DNA of 36,629 nucleotides from DASUZD01 sp036377055 (GCA_036377055.1 DASUZD010000116.1:1-36629); one strand, 5' to 3'. Shown: positions 16,528 to 23,928, counted from the first letter of the stretch. A program made the numbers and translations. Notes: generated by a model from the sequence alone, not told the origin.

Positions 16528-17238
16528 ATGCTCGTTGCACGACGGCCTCGCTCGTACCTCCGCGTCTCCGGTCCCGACGCCGAGGACTACCTCCAGCGAA
16601 TGCTCTCGAACGACGTGGCTGCGCTCAGCGTCGGCGAGCGGTGTGATGCGCTCCTGCTGACGGCGAAGGCGCGTGTGATCGCGCCTCTGGTCGTCCTGCG
16701 CCGCGCCGAGGACGACTTCCTGCTCCTCACCGAGCCCGAGCTCGGCGAGCGCGTTCGAGCGGAGCTGGCGCGCTTCCGTTTCGCCGCCAAGGCGGAGATC
16801 GAGCCGGAGGCGCACGAGTCGTGGCTCGTGCTCGGCGGCGACGAGGTGCTCGACGAGCGGCCCGACGGCGAGGAGGTCGACGAGGAGACGTACGAGCGCT
16901 GGCGCGTCGAGGCGGGCGTGCCGCGTTGGGGCCGCGAGATCGACGACACGATCCTGCCGGCGGAAGCGGGCCTGACGGAGACGCACGTCAGCTTCACGAA
17001 GGGCTGCTTCCCGGGCCAGGAGCCGATCGCGCGACAGCGCTATCGCGGCAAGGTGAACCGGCAGCTACGAGTTCTCCGAGTAGACGGCGATCCGGCTTCG
17101 GAGGAGCTCGTTCTCGGCGGCAAGGTGGTCGGCAGGATCACGTCGCGTGTCGGCGACCGCGCGCTCGCCTACGTTCGCATCGAGGTACCGGAGGACGCCG
17201 TCCTCGAGGCGGGCGCCGCTACACTGACCGTCCCTTAG
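16528..17238 (+). CDS. YgfZ/CAF17-like folate-binding protein for Fe-S enzymes
   Basis: YgfZ-family proteins resemble the aminomethyltransferase GcvT and help maintain certain iron-sulfur enzymes. The 236 residues include the N-terminal SGPDAEDYLQRMLSNDV segment and the diagnostic KGCFPGQEPIAR motif (about 157-168) with its conserved Cys. The protein is shorter than E. coli YgfZ (about 326) but similar to actinobacterial forms. A TAGACT box 7 nt before the ATG marks it as probably leaderless. It is divergent from a molybdopterin oxidoreductase gene. The tRNA gene begins 1 nt after its stop codon, so the tRNA promoter must lie inside this gene. Confidence 0.9.
   Translation: MLVARRPRSYLRVSGPDAEDYLQRMLSNDVAALSVGERCDALLLTAKARVIAPLVVLRRAEDDFLLLTEPELGERVRAELARFRFAAKAEIEPEAHESWLVLGGDEVLDERPDGEEVDEETYERWRVEAGVPRWGREIDDTILPAEAGLTETHVSFTKGCFPGQEPIARQRYRGKVNRQLRVLRVDGDPASEELVLGGKVVGRITSRVGDRALAYVRIEVPEDAVLEAGAATLTVP
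17220..17225 (+). promoter_or_regulatory. Candidate -10 box for the tRNA gene
   Basis: TACACT inside the last codons of the ygfZ-like gene, 14 nt before the mature tRNA 5' end. No clear -35 is seen. Confidence 0.35.
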
Positions 17239-17239
17239 G

Positions 17240-17312
17240 GCGCCCGTAGCTCAGGGGATAGAGCGCTGCCCTGCGGAGGCAGAGGTCGCATGTTCGAATC
17301 ATGCCGGGCGCA
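17240..17312 (+). tRNA. tRNA-Arg, anticodon GCG
   Basis: A full cloverleaf folds from 73 nt: acceptor GCGCCCG/CGGGCGC, D-stem GCTC/GAGC with GG in the loop, anticodon stem CTGCC/GGCAG, T-stem GCATG/CATGC with TTCGAAT, and discriminator A73. The anticodon loop is CTGCGGA, giving anticodon GCG (34-36), which reads Arg CGC/CGU. Most bacteria use ACG (inosine) for these codons, so G34 is unusual. The A in the D-loop fits the Arg identity element A20. CCA is not encoded. Confidence 0.92.
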
Positions 17313-17336
17313 CTTCGCTTCGCTTGGGCTCGCTTC

Positions 17337-17413
17337 ACGGGGGAAACCCGGTTTCCCCCGTGCGCCCCCTCGTTGGGCACCACAAGTTGAGCGGCGCCGG
17401 CGGAGCCGGCGCC
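17337..17413 (+). terminator. Tandem double-hairpin terminator element, copy 2 (tRNA)
   Basis: Hairpin A (17337-17361, 12-nt arms ACGGGGGAAACC/GGTTTCCCCCGT), a linker with CCCCTCGTTGGGCACCACA, then hairpin B (17393-17413, 9-nt arms GGCGCCGGC/GCCGGCGCC, loop GGA) and TCTTT. It follows the tRNA by 24 nt. Compared with copy 1, stem B differs by paired (compensatory) changes while remaining fully complementary. Confidence 0.8.
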
Positions 17414-17466
17414 TCTTTGAACGCTTGAGGCGACATGGCCCATTGAGTCATCGCTCTTTGCGACAG

Positions 17467-17495
17467 TTGACAAGCATGCGGCGTCTCGGCAACAT
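17467..17495 (+). promoter_or_regulatory. Promoter of the MauE/MauD/Cys-rich cassette
   Basis: A perfect TTGACA (17467-17472) with CAACAT (17490-17495) after 17 nt. This is the best -35 box in the window. It lies 70 nt before the GTG of the MauE-like gene, leaving a leader with a GGCGGGG-type ribosome site. Confidence 0.5.
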
Positions 17496-17564
17496 CACCC
17501 TGTTCAACGTCGTCGTGTAGGCGTTCTGGGGGTTTGGAGGACTCGCAGGCGGGGTGAGCGATCA

Positions 17565-18137
17565 GTGACCCACGTCGCGTTCGGATTTCGATGCGCGCTT
17601 GCGCTCGTCTTCACGATCGGCGGGCTCGCGAAGCTGCTCCGCCAGGATGAGTTCGCGACCGCAGTCGTCCGGTACGACCTCGTCTCGGAGCACCTCGCGC
17701 GACGGGTCGCAGGGTCCTTGCCACCGAGCGAGTTGTTGATCGGCCTTCTGCTCCTCGTCGGCCTCGGCGTCCGCGCAGTTTCGTCGCTGGCCGCACTGCT
17801 GCTCGCAGTCTTCACCGTGGCCATCGCTAGCAACCTCATGCGCGGTCGCGAGATCGACTGCGGCTGCGCAGGGATCGTTGCTGCCCGAAGGATCGGCTGG
17901 TCCACCGTGGCTCGGAACGTGGCGCTCGCGGCAGCAGCGATCGTCACGGCTGCGGTAGCTCCCACCGCGCTAACCCTCGACTCGCTCATCGGCGGAGCGA
18001 GAGCCGATATCGGCGGATCGGACGCCGTTGCGACCGTCTTCGTCTCTCTGTCGGGGACCTTAGCGCTAGCTCTCGCGCAAGAGGCCCTGAGCCTGGTGAG
18101 ACTTCTGCGGCAGCACACTGGGGGCGCACACGCATGA
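17565..18137 (+). CDS. MauE/DoxX-like membrane protein
   Basis: MauE-type proteins are four-helix membrane proteins needed to form disulfides in the small subunit of methylamine dehydrogenase. The 190-residue product has about four hydrophobic helices (about 8-24, 55-75, 76-92, 112-135, with another near 155-170) and the vicinal Cys motif REIDCGCAG (Cys 99 and 101) in a loop after a helix, the hallmark of the family. The GTG start follows a weak G-rich site. Its stop overlaps the start of the MauD-like gene (18134), so the two are translationally coupled. It probably relays electrons from the exported thioredoxin-like partner to the quinone pool or reverse; that is inference. Confidence 0.82.
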   Translation: MTHVAFGFRCALALVFTIGGLAKLLRQDEFATAVVRYDLVSEHLARRVAGSLPPSELLIGLLLLVGLGVRAVSSLAALLLAVFTVAIASNLMRGREIDCGCAGIVAARRIGWSTVARNVALAAAAIVTAAVAPTALTLDSLIGGARADIGGSDAVATVFVSLSGTLALALAQEALSLVRLLRQHTGGAHA

Positions 18138-18694
18138 GCACGCCTTGGATCGTCGCGTTCTGCGTCCTCGCGGGCGGGCTTGCCCTTCTCACGGTGACCG
18201 TCATCGGTTTGATGCGCCGCGTCATCCCGATCCTCGAGCAGCTCGAAGGGCAGACAGACGCCCAACCAGGCTTCGGCCTCACCGTCGGTTCGGTCGTTGA
18301 GCCATTCGAGCTCTACACGCGCCGCGGCGAGCGAATCGAGTGGGACGATTTCGTGGAGCGACCGACGATCATCCTGTTGGTCGCAGCAGGATGTCAGCCG
18401 TGTCGGGAGCTGCCGTCGAAGCTGCATGACGTCGACAACGACATCGCTGGCGTGCCGTTCCTGGTCGTCGCGAACGACGCGGCAGACGAGACCGCGCGCG
18501 AGCTAGAGCGGCGGTGGCGCGTGCTGTACGAGAAAGACGACGCCGCGACACACGCGTTCAAGAACCAGGCGACTCCGCAGGCGTATTTCGTCGATCAGAG
18601 CGGCTTAGTGCTTGCTCGCGCGATTCCGAGGTTGCGTCGGGACCTCGTGGCGATGATCGATGCGAAAGAAAGGAGCGTGACCCTGAGCGGCTGA
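18134..18694 (+). CDS. MauD-like membrane-anchored thioredoxin-fold protein
   Basis: The 186-residue product has one N-terminal membrane helix (about 6-26) and a thioredoxin-like domain with the redox motif GCQPC (Cys 87, Cys 90) and the cis-Pro region ATPQAYFVD (about 151-159). This matches MauD/TlpA-type periplasmic disulfide proteins. The start overlaps the stop of the MauE-like gene by 4 nt. Together these two form a membrane electron-transfer pair for disulfide formation or isomerisation. The third gene of the cassette encodes a Cys-rich exported peptide, which is the obvious client. No methylamine dehydrogenase large subunit is present. Confidence 0.85.
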   Translation: MSTPWIVAFCVLAGGLALLTVTVIGLMRRVIPILEQLEGQTDAQPGFGLTVGSVVEPFELYTRRGERIEWDDFVERPTIILLVAAGCQPCRELPSKLHDVDNDIAGVPFLVVANDAADETARELERRWRVLYEKDDAATHAFKNQATPQAYFVDQSGLVLARAIPRLRRDLVAMIDAKERSVTLSG

Positions 18695-18742
18695 AGGCAG
18701 AGACGAAGTCCACGCGGTGGCTGTCGTGAGAGGAGCAGAACG

Positions 18743-19030
18743 ATGCAAGACACGCTGAGAGAAAATGACAACCCGACTAACAGGCGGACGTTCCTCAAGA
18801 AGCTCGCGGGTGTCGTGGCGGTCGGTGTGGGAGTGACCGCCGCCCCCGGCCGGCTCTTGGCCGGGACCCGCGCCGCGATCGCGTGCTGTCCCAACTATTC
18901 GGCGTGCTGGCAGCGTGTGAACTGCGGCGGCGATCACACCCGTTACCTCTACTGCGAAGCGCTTCAGTGCTGCTTTTGCTGGCCGACTGGTAGCGGGGGA
19001 TGTCAGTACGTCGGCAACGTTCCGTGTTGA
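18743..19030 (+). CDS. Tat-exported Cys-rich mini-protein
   Basis: The 95-residue precursor has a twin-arginine signal (NRRTFLKK, Arg 14-15), a hydrophobic stretch (about 21-34) and a likely cleavage site after AIA (47). The mature part would be about 48 residues with 10 Cys (48, 49, 55, 61, 71, 76, 77, 79, 87, 95) and two Trp (56, 80), enough for five disulfides or a metal/cofactor site. It follows the MauD-like gene by 48 nt with AGAGGAG before the ATG. It recalls the Tat-exported, six-disulfide MauA subunit, but is far too short and lacks recognisable MauA sequence. No known family is recognised; function is unknown. Confidence 0.8.
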   Translation: MQDTLRENDNPTNRRTFLKKLAGVVAVGVGVTAAPGRLLAGTRAAIACCPNYSACWQRVNCGGDHTRYLYCEALQCCFCWPTGSGGCQYVGNVPC

Positions 19031-19153
19031 GGTGCACCTCGCGCTGACTGCTGACGGCCACGAGGGGGGATGCCTGTATACGGCCCCACTCGCGCAGTGG
19101 TCAAAATCGTGTCAATCTCCGCTTAGGACGGTGCTCCTAGTCCGCAGGGTGAG

Positions 19154-20038
19154 ATGAGACTGAGGGAACGCGGAATCGTTGCCGCAGCTCTGGGCATTGG
19201 TGTCGGAGTCGTCGTCGTCGCGGCAGACGGTAGACGGTGGGCGCCGAAAAACTCGGACAAGGGCCATCCGCGCATCGTCCTCATCGGGGTGCTCGCGATC
19301 GTCGGGGTCTACTTAGGCGCACGCGTGCTGAGCGCCGTGCGGCGGATCCACCGACATCGCTCGAACGGCATTCCGCGCGGCGTCGTCGTTCTGGCTGCCG
19401 CTCTCCTCGCGTCGGCGGTCGCCACGATGGCGTTCATCTACCTCGGAAACCCGCCGCGCAACGGACCGGGCAATTCCCCCGGAGGGTTCGGCCGAGTCGG
19501 AGGCGGCGTCCTCGCGCCCGGTGTGAAGCTGGACCGGCGCAAACGTTCTGTGCACCGCTCCGGGCTCGCCTACTGGCTGCTGGGCGCGGGCGGTTTCGTC
19601 GTCCTCGCCGGGGTCGGAACCGCCTACTGGCTCCGGAACCGGCAGAGCCCTGATGATGAATTCGCCGACGACGAGGTGGCCGCGCAGCTCATCGGAGCCG
19701 TTGTGGAGGAGTCGCTAGACGAGCTTCGTCAGGAGCGCGACGCGCGCCGGGTAGTGATCGCGTGTTATGCGCGGATGGAGCGCGCGCTATCAACAGTTGG
19801 ACTCGAGCGTTCGCCTTGGGAGGCGCCGCTCGAATACCTCGAGCGCGTCCTGGTCGGGCTTCGGGCCAGCGAGGACGCTGTGCAACGGCTGACGGCGCTG
19901 TTCGAGGAGGCGAAGTTCAGCGACCACGTCGTGGACGAGCGGATGCGAGAAGACGCGATCGGAGCTTTGTCCGCCGTCCGGCGTGGTCTGCGCGTGCGCG
20001 CGACAAGCGTCTTGTCGCCGTCGGTGGCGGCGGTCTAG
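19154..20038 (+). CDS. Multi-pass membrane protein with C-terminal DUF4129 domain
   Basis: The 294 residues hold four predicted membrane helices (about 7-24, 37-55, 74-96, 135-160) and a C-terminal cytoplasmic DUF4129 domain (about 195-280; RVVIACYARMERALSTVGLER...PLEYLERVL). DUF4129 proteins usually accompany MoxR ATPases and DUF58 proteins, as here. A Gly/Pro/Asn-rich external loop lies at about 96-122. The ATG follows CAGGGTGAG. The 123 nt between it and the Cys-rich gene contain no clear terminator or promoter, so cotranscription with that cassette is possible. The biochemical role of the domain is not known. Confidence 0.82.
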   Translation: MRLRERGIVAAALGIGVGVVVVAADGRRWAPKNSDKGHPRIVLIGVLAIVGVYLGARVLSAVRRIHRHRSNGIPRGVVVLAAALLASAVATMAFIYLGNPPRNGPGNSPGGFGRVGGGVLAPGVKLDRRKRSVHRSGLAYWLLGAGGFVVLAGVGTAYWLRNRQSPDDEFADDEVAAQLIGAVVEESLDELRQERDARRVVIACYARMERALSTVGLERSPWEAPLEYLERVLVGLRASEDAVQRLTALFEEAKFSDHVVDERMREDAIGALSAVRRGLRVRATSVLSPSVAAV

Positions 20039-20048
20039 GGGAGGCCAC

Positions 20049-20522
20049 TTGGGCGACCAGCACTGGCGCTTGCTCATCGCTGTGACGCTCGGGTCCGCGG
20101 CTTTGTGGGCGGGCTGGCCGGGCGTGGTGACGCTTGCAGTGCAGCTCGCCGCGCTTGCGGCCGCGCTCCTCGTCGTCGCTGCGGCGGTTAGGACGTTCGT
20201 CGCTGCCCGCGCGCCGACCACGCGAGGAGCACCCGACGAACCCCCCTCGAACCCGGTCGCCGAAGAGTACGAGCGGCTACGCCGTCAGGTCGACCTGGCG
20301 ACTCAGCGGGAAGCCGGTCTCGATGCGTTCCTAGTGCGGGAGCTGCGGGAGATCGTCGCGCGGCTGCTCCTGCGGTATGGCGTGGAGCTGGAGCAGGACC
20401 GCGAGCAGGCGAGGCGTCTCGTCGGCGACGAGGTCTGGGAGCTGATCCGCCCGGGTCATCGCGCCGCATCGATTCGAGGTCGAGATCTCGGGCGGGTGCT
20501 GGACCGCCTGGAGGCGTTGTAG
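20049..20522 (+). CDS. Hypothetical membrane protein of the MoxR operon
   Basis: I choose the TTG at 20049 (MGDQHWRLLIAV), 10 nt after the previous stop and just after GGGGAGG; this gives 157 residues. Two hydrophobic helices (about 7-24 and 28-50) are followed by a proline-rich segment and a long charged, probably coiled-coil C-terminal region (EEYERLRRQVDLATQREAGLD...), ending 0 nt before the MoxR start. I do not recognise a family. Its position between DUF4129 and MoxR genes suggests that it is a structural partner of that system. Confidence 0.7.
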   Translation: MGDQHWRLLIAVTLGSAALWAGWPGVVTLAVQLAALAAALLVVAAAVRTFVAARAPTTRGAPDEPPSNPVAEEYERLRRQVDLATQREAGLDAFLVRELREIVARLLLRYGVELEQDREQARRLVGDEVWELIRPGHRAASIRGRDLGRVLDRLEAL

Positions 20523-21497
20523 TTGCCGGACCTCGCGCTTCTCGGCGAGACCTGCCGCCGCATCCTCGCGGAGGTCGAGCGCGCCGTCGTGGGGAAGCGC
20601 GACGTGCTGGAGCTGGTCCTGCTGGGGCTCCTTGCCGACGGCCACGTCTTGATCGAGGACGTACCTGGCCTGGCGAAGACGTTGATCGCTCGGTCGTTCG
20701 CGGACGCCACCGGGCTCGGGTTCGCGCGGATCCAGTTCACGCCCGACCTCATGCCGGCCGACGTCAGCGGGTGGTCCTTCTTCGACCAGCGTCGCGGTGA
20801 GTTCGAGTTTCGGCCGGGGCCCGTGTTCACGAACCTCTTGCTTGCGGACGAGATCAACCGCGCGCCGCCGAAGACGCAGGCTGCGCTGCTGGAGGCGATG
20901 CAGGAGCGGCAGGTGACGGTGGACGGCGAGACACGCCGGCTCGAGCGACCGTTCCTCGTGCTCGCGACCCAGAACCCGATCGAGTACGAAGGCACGTATC
21001 CGCTGCCGGAGGCGCAGGTCGACCGGTTCCTGCTGCGGATCTCCGTCGGTTACCTCGAGCGCGCGCAGGAGTGGGAGATGGTCGAGCGACGCCTCGACCG
21101 GTATCTCGACGACGTGCGCCTGGATCGCGTCTGCGATCGCGACGCCGTGTTCGGGTTGCAACAGGCCGTCACCACCGTCCACGTCTCGGAGAGCGTCGGC
21201 CTGTACGTCGTGGACCTGGTGCAGGCGACGCGGGCAAGCTCGCGTGTGCTGCTGGGCGCGGGACCGCGTGGCACGCTCGCTCTCGTCCGACTGGCGCGTG
21301 CGCGGGCGCTGCTCGACGGCCGCGACTACGTCACTCCTGAGGACGTGAAGGCGCTGGCCGTGCCCGCGCTGGCGCACCGCATCGTGTTGCGACCGGAGCT
21401 GTGGGTGCAGAAGGTGCGGGGCGACGACATCGTCGTCGAGGTCCTCGGCGAGGTGGCGACGCCGCCCGCCGAAGACCTTCGCCGAGCGTCGCTGTGA
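20523..21497 (+). CDS. MoxR-family AAA+ ATPase
   Basis: MoxR ATPases act as chaperone-like remodelling factors, usually with DUF58/VWA partners. The 324 residues contain Walker A as DVPGLAKT (Lys about 52, in the MoxR form), Walker B LLLADEINRAPPKTQAALLEAMQE (about 105-128), sensor ATQNPIEYEGTYPLPEAQVDRF and the C-terminal lid. It starts with TTG immediately after the previous stop codon and ends in an overlap with the DUF58 gene (GTGA). The upstream ends of these genes and their neighbours indicate one operon from 19154 to at least 23274. Confidence 0.94.
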   Translation: MPDLALLGETCRRILAEVERAVVGKRDVLELVLLGLLADGHVLIEDVPGLAKTLIARSFADATGLGFARIQFTPDLMPADVSGWSFFDQRRGEFEFRPGPVFTNLLLADEINRAPPKTQAALLEAMQERQVTVDGETRRLERPFLVLATQNPIEYEGTYPLPEAQVDRFLLRISVGYLERAQEWEMVERRLDRYLDDVRLDRVCDRDAVFGLQQAVTTVHVSESVGLYVVDLVQATRASSRVLLGAGPRGTLALVRLARARALLDGRDYVTPEDVKALAVPALAHRIVLRPELWVQKVRGDDIVVEVLGEVATPPAEDLRRASL

Positions 21498-22741
21498 CCG
21501 TTCACGCGACGCCCAAGCTTGTCGCATACGTGGGACTGGCGACCGGCGGGCTGCTCGCCGCGGTCGTGTTCGGCTCGCCGGAGCTGGCGGTGCTGGCTGT
21601 TCCATTCGCTGCGATCGCCGCGTGGGGCGCTGTTCGCGCCGGTCAGCCGCAGCTCGAGGTCGACGTGGTCGTCGAGCGCGATCGGCTGCTCGTCGGCGAT
21701 ACGCTGTTGGTCGACCTGACGTTGCGCTCGGATGTCTCGCTGCTCGCCGACGTGACGCTCGAGCTGCCGCAGGGCGTCGAGTTCGTCGGCGACAAGGGCC
21801 AGCCCGTGCGTCTCCGCGCGAGCGAGCCGACCGAGCTCGCGTTCTCCGTCGCCTGCCGTCGGTTCGGCCGCGTCGAACTCGGCCGCGTCCGCATTCGCGC
21901 AAGCGATGGCCTCGGCTTGCTCCGCTTCGAGCAACTGGCCGACCGGAGCTCAGTCGTGCGGATCTACCCGCGGCCGGAACCCCTGAGGGCGCTGCTGGCG
22001 CCGTCGCGGGTGGGGTCGACGAGCGGCGACCTCCTGTCGCGGACAAAGGGCGACGGCCTCGAGTTCGCCGACATCCGCGAGCTCCAGGCGGGCGACCGGA
22101 TCAGGCGGGTTAACTGGTCGGCGACGTCGCGCCGCGGCCGGATCCACGTCAACCAGTACCACCCCGAGCGGAACGCCGACGTTCTCGTCTTCCTCGATGT
22201 CCTGACGGACGCGCCGGACCAGCTCAATCGCGCGGCAGCGGCGGCGCTCGCGCTCGCGGAGCGGCACCTCCGGCGCCGCGACAACGTGGGCCTCGTCTGC
22301 TACGGCGCCACGACGTCATGGATTGCGCCGCGCAGCGGGCGCGAGCAACTGCACCGGATCACCGAGACGCTGCTCCACGCGAGCTTCGTAGACGCGTCGC
22401 TCTCGCGACCAATCAGCGCGCTCCCGTCTCAGCTGCTCCGGCCCCGCGCGCTGATCATCGCGCTGACGCCGCTGCACGACCTGCGAACGCTGCGCGCGCT
22501 ACTCGACCTCCGCGGGCGCGGCTTCGACCTGGTCGTGATCGAGCTGCCGGTTGAACCGGCGCTCGCCGCGCAGTCCGACGACCCCGTGGAACGGCTTTGG
22601 CGGCTGAAGCGGAAGGCGGTTCGCGCATGGTGCGCGAGCGCGGGCGCGCTGGTCGTCGAGTGGCCCACCGGCGTTCCGCTCGCCGCAGCGATCGAAGAGG
22701 CACACGAATGGCGACGAGGCGCGCTCCGAGCGTCCGGCTAG
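21494..22741 (+). CDS. DUF58 domain-containing protein
   Basis: The 415-residue product starts at GTG 21494, overlapping the MoxR stop. Two N-terminal membrane helices (about 8-46) are followed by an extracytoplasmic-like beta region and the DUF58 domain, marked by GLEFADIRELQAGDRIRRVNW and NQYHPERNADVLVFLD (about 190-235). The latter begins a VWA-like fold with the Asp of a metal-site-like loop. DUF58 proteins are the standard partners of MoxR ATPases. Their precise function is not established. The next gene overlaps its last 34 nt. Confidence 0.9.
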   Translation: MTVHATPKLVAYVGLATGGLLAAVVFGSPELAVLAVPFAAIAAWGAVRAGQPQLEVDVVVERDRLLVGDTLLVDLTLRSDVSLLADVTLELPQGVEFVGDKGQPVRLRASEPTELAFSVACRRFGRVELGRVRIRASDGLGLLRFEQLADRSSVVRIYPRPEPLRALLAPSRVGSTSGDLLSRTKGDGLEFADIRELQAGDRIRRVNWSATSRRGRIHVNQYHPERNADVLVFLDVLTDAPDQLNRAAAAALALAERHLRRRDNVGLVCYGATTSWIAPRSGREQLHRITETLLHASFVDASLSRPISALPSQLLRPRALIIALTPLHDLRTLRALLDLRGRGFDLVVIELPVEPALAAQSDDPVERLWRLKRKAVRAWCASAGALVVEWPTGVPLAAAIEEAHEWRRGALRASG

Positions 22742-23274
22742 CCACAGCCGCCGCCACGATCGGCTGTGCGGCAGCGCTGACGGCGACCGTCGTCTTCGGG
22801 ACGGACGCTCTGACCGCACGCGGCGCCGTCCTCGTCGCGAGCGTCGAGGTGTTGCTCCTCGGCGCTGGGCTCGCGGTCCGCTCCGCGGCGGCGCTGGCGG
22901 TTGCGATCGCGTGGCTCGGCGTCGTCTATGCGTACGCCGCCGGCGGTGCTCTCGAGACGGCGGGGTTCGCGATCGGCCTCGTCCTGCTCGCGGAGCTCGC
23001 GTTCGGCGCGGCCGAAGGCAGGATGAGGATCGCCGCCTCGGCGGCGGCGGTCGCGGCGTCAACGGCGGTCGCGGGCGTCGTCGCAGCCGCCGCGCAGCTG
23101 CGAGTCTCGGAGAGCGTCTGGCTCGAACCGATCGGCGCCGGCGCCGTGATCGCCGTGGCTGTCGCGCTGATGAGAGCCGGACCTCGCGTCGAACGAGACG
23201 GTCGGCCAGCCTCACCTCGCCCTTCGGATCGTTTTGGTCGCCTGGCCGGCGCGTTAGCGTCAAGAAGGAAGTGA
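22708..23274 (+). CDS. Hypothetical multi-pass membrane protein
   Basis: The 188-residue product starts at the ATG at 22708 with GAAGAGG upstream, inside the end of the DUF58 gene. It is mainly hydrophobic with about five to six predicted helices (about 12-35, 38-55, 58-85, 86-105, 115-135, 145-160) and a charged C-terminus. No family is recognised. It ends overlapping the GTG of the zinc-ribbon/RDD gene (23271), so it belongs to the same operon. It may be the membrane component of the MoxR system. Confidence 0.68.
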   Translation: MATRRAPSVRLATAAATIGCAAALTATVVFGTDALTARGAVLVASVEVLLLGAGLAVRSAAALAVAIAWLGVVYAYAAGGALETAGFAIGLVLLAELAFGAAEGRMRIAASAAAVAASTAVAGVVAAAAQLRVSESVWLEPIGAGAVIAVAVALMRAGPRVERDGRPASPRPSDRFGRLAGALASRRK

Positions 23275-23879
23275 CTGAAGGCGCGTACGAGATCATCTGC
23301 CAGAGTTGCCGCGCCGCGGTTCCGTCGAGCGCCTCGACCTGCCCGCGCTGCGGACACAATCTTCTGGCCGGGACGGTCCAGCCGCCGCCGCTAGCGAGCC
23401 AGGCTGCCCTATTCGGCGCGACGACGATCCCTGCGCCGCTCGCGCCGACTGCGATGCCGAGCTTCCACGCCGACACGGCGTACGACCGACTCGGCTACAC
23501 GACAGCTCAGCGCTAGGGTGGCTTCTGGATTCGCGTCGCCGCGTATCTGATCGACTCGCTCGTCTTGCTCCTGCCGTCGCTCGCGCTCGAGACGGCTCTC
23601 GGGGTCGTCGGGTCGCTGATCATGATCTCCGTCAGCTGGCTCTATTTCGCCGTGATGGAGAGCTCCGGGCTGCAGGGGACGGTCGGGAAGGCGCTCTTGG
23701 GCCTCGAGGTCACGGACGATCGCGGCCACCGGATCTCGTTCGGCCGTGCGACCGGCCGATACTGGGCCAAGATCCTGTCAGGGCTGACGCTCTGCATCGG
23801 GTTCATGATGGTCGGCTTCACGTCGCGCAAGCGCGGACTGCACGACCTCGTCGCGGGCACCCTCGTGCTCCGGCAGTAG
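23271..23879 (+). pseudogene. Zinc-ribbon/RDD-family membrane protein interrupted by an in-frame TAG
   Basis: From GTG 23271 the frame encodes a zinc ribbon (CQSC...CPRCGHNL, about residues 9-26) and a Pro/Ala linker, reaching a TAG at 23514-23516. Without any frame change the sequence continues GGFWIRVAAYLIDSLVLLLP, the first helix of an RDD domain, followed by QGTVGKALLGLEVTDDRG and KRGLHDLVAGTLVLRQ, and stops at 23879. Zinc-ribbon/RDD fusions are a known arrangement, and at this site RDD proteins usually have Tyr (TAC). A single C-to-G change would create the stop. Either a real nonsense mutation, read-through or a sequence error. Downstream re-initiation would lack the first helix. Confidence 0.85.
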
Positions 23880-23928
23880 ACGAGCCCGAGCGGAGGAGAC
23901 AGAGCCGCGCGCGCCGAAACTCCGGCCC

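Noticed and set aside
17240..17413. tRNA-Arg as an integration site with the downstream repeat as attL
   Set aside because: No integrase or phage genes follow, and the repeated block also occurs after protein-coding operons.
17476..17520. Tiny 14-codon frame (MRRLGNITLFNVVV) in the leader of the MauE/MauD cassette
   Set aside because: It starts inside the putative promoter spacer and has no ribosome site; no attenuator-like codon run.
18743..19030. Cys-rich Tat protein as a high-potential iron-sulfur protein or as MauA
   Set aside because: Cys spacing does not fit the four-Cys HiPIP pattern, and the mature part (about 48 residues) is far shorter than MauA, with no matching sequence around the two Trp.
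23514..23516. TAG decoded as pyrrolysine or by programmed read-through
   Set aside because: No pyl genes or read-through context are visible; a point mutation or sequence error is the simpler explanation.
22911..23516. 201-codon frame beginning inside the multi-pass membrane gene
   Set aside because: Only its last 81 codons (from GTG 23271) are the real zinc-ribbon segment; the earlier part is a shadow of the upstream gene.
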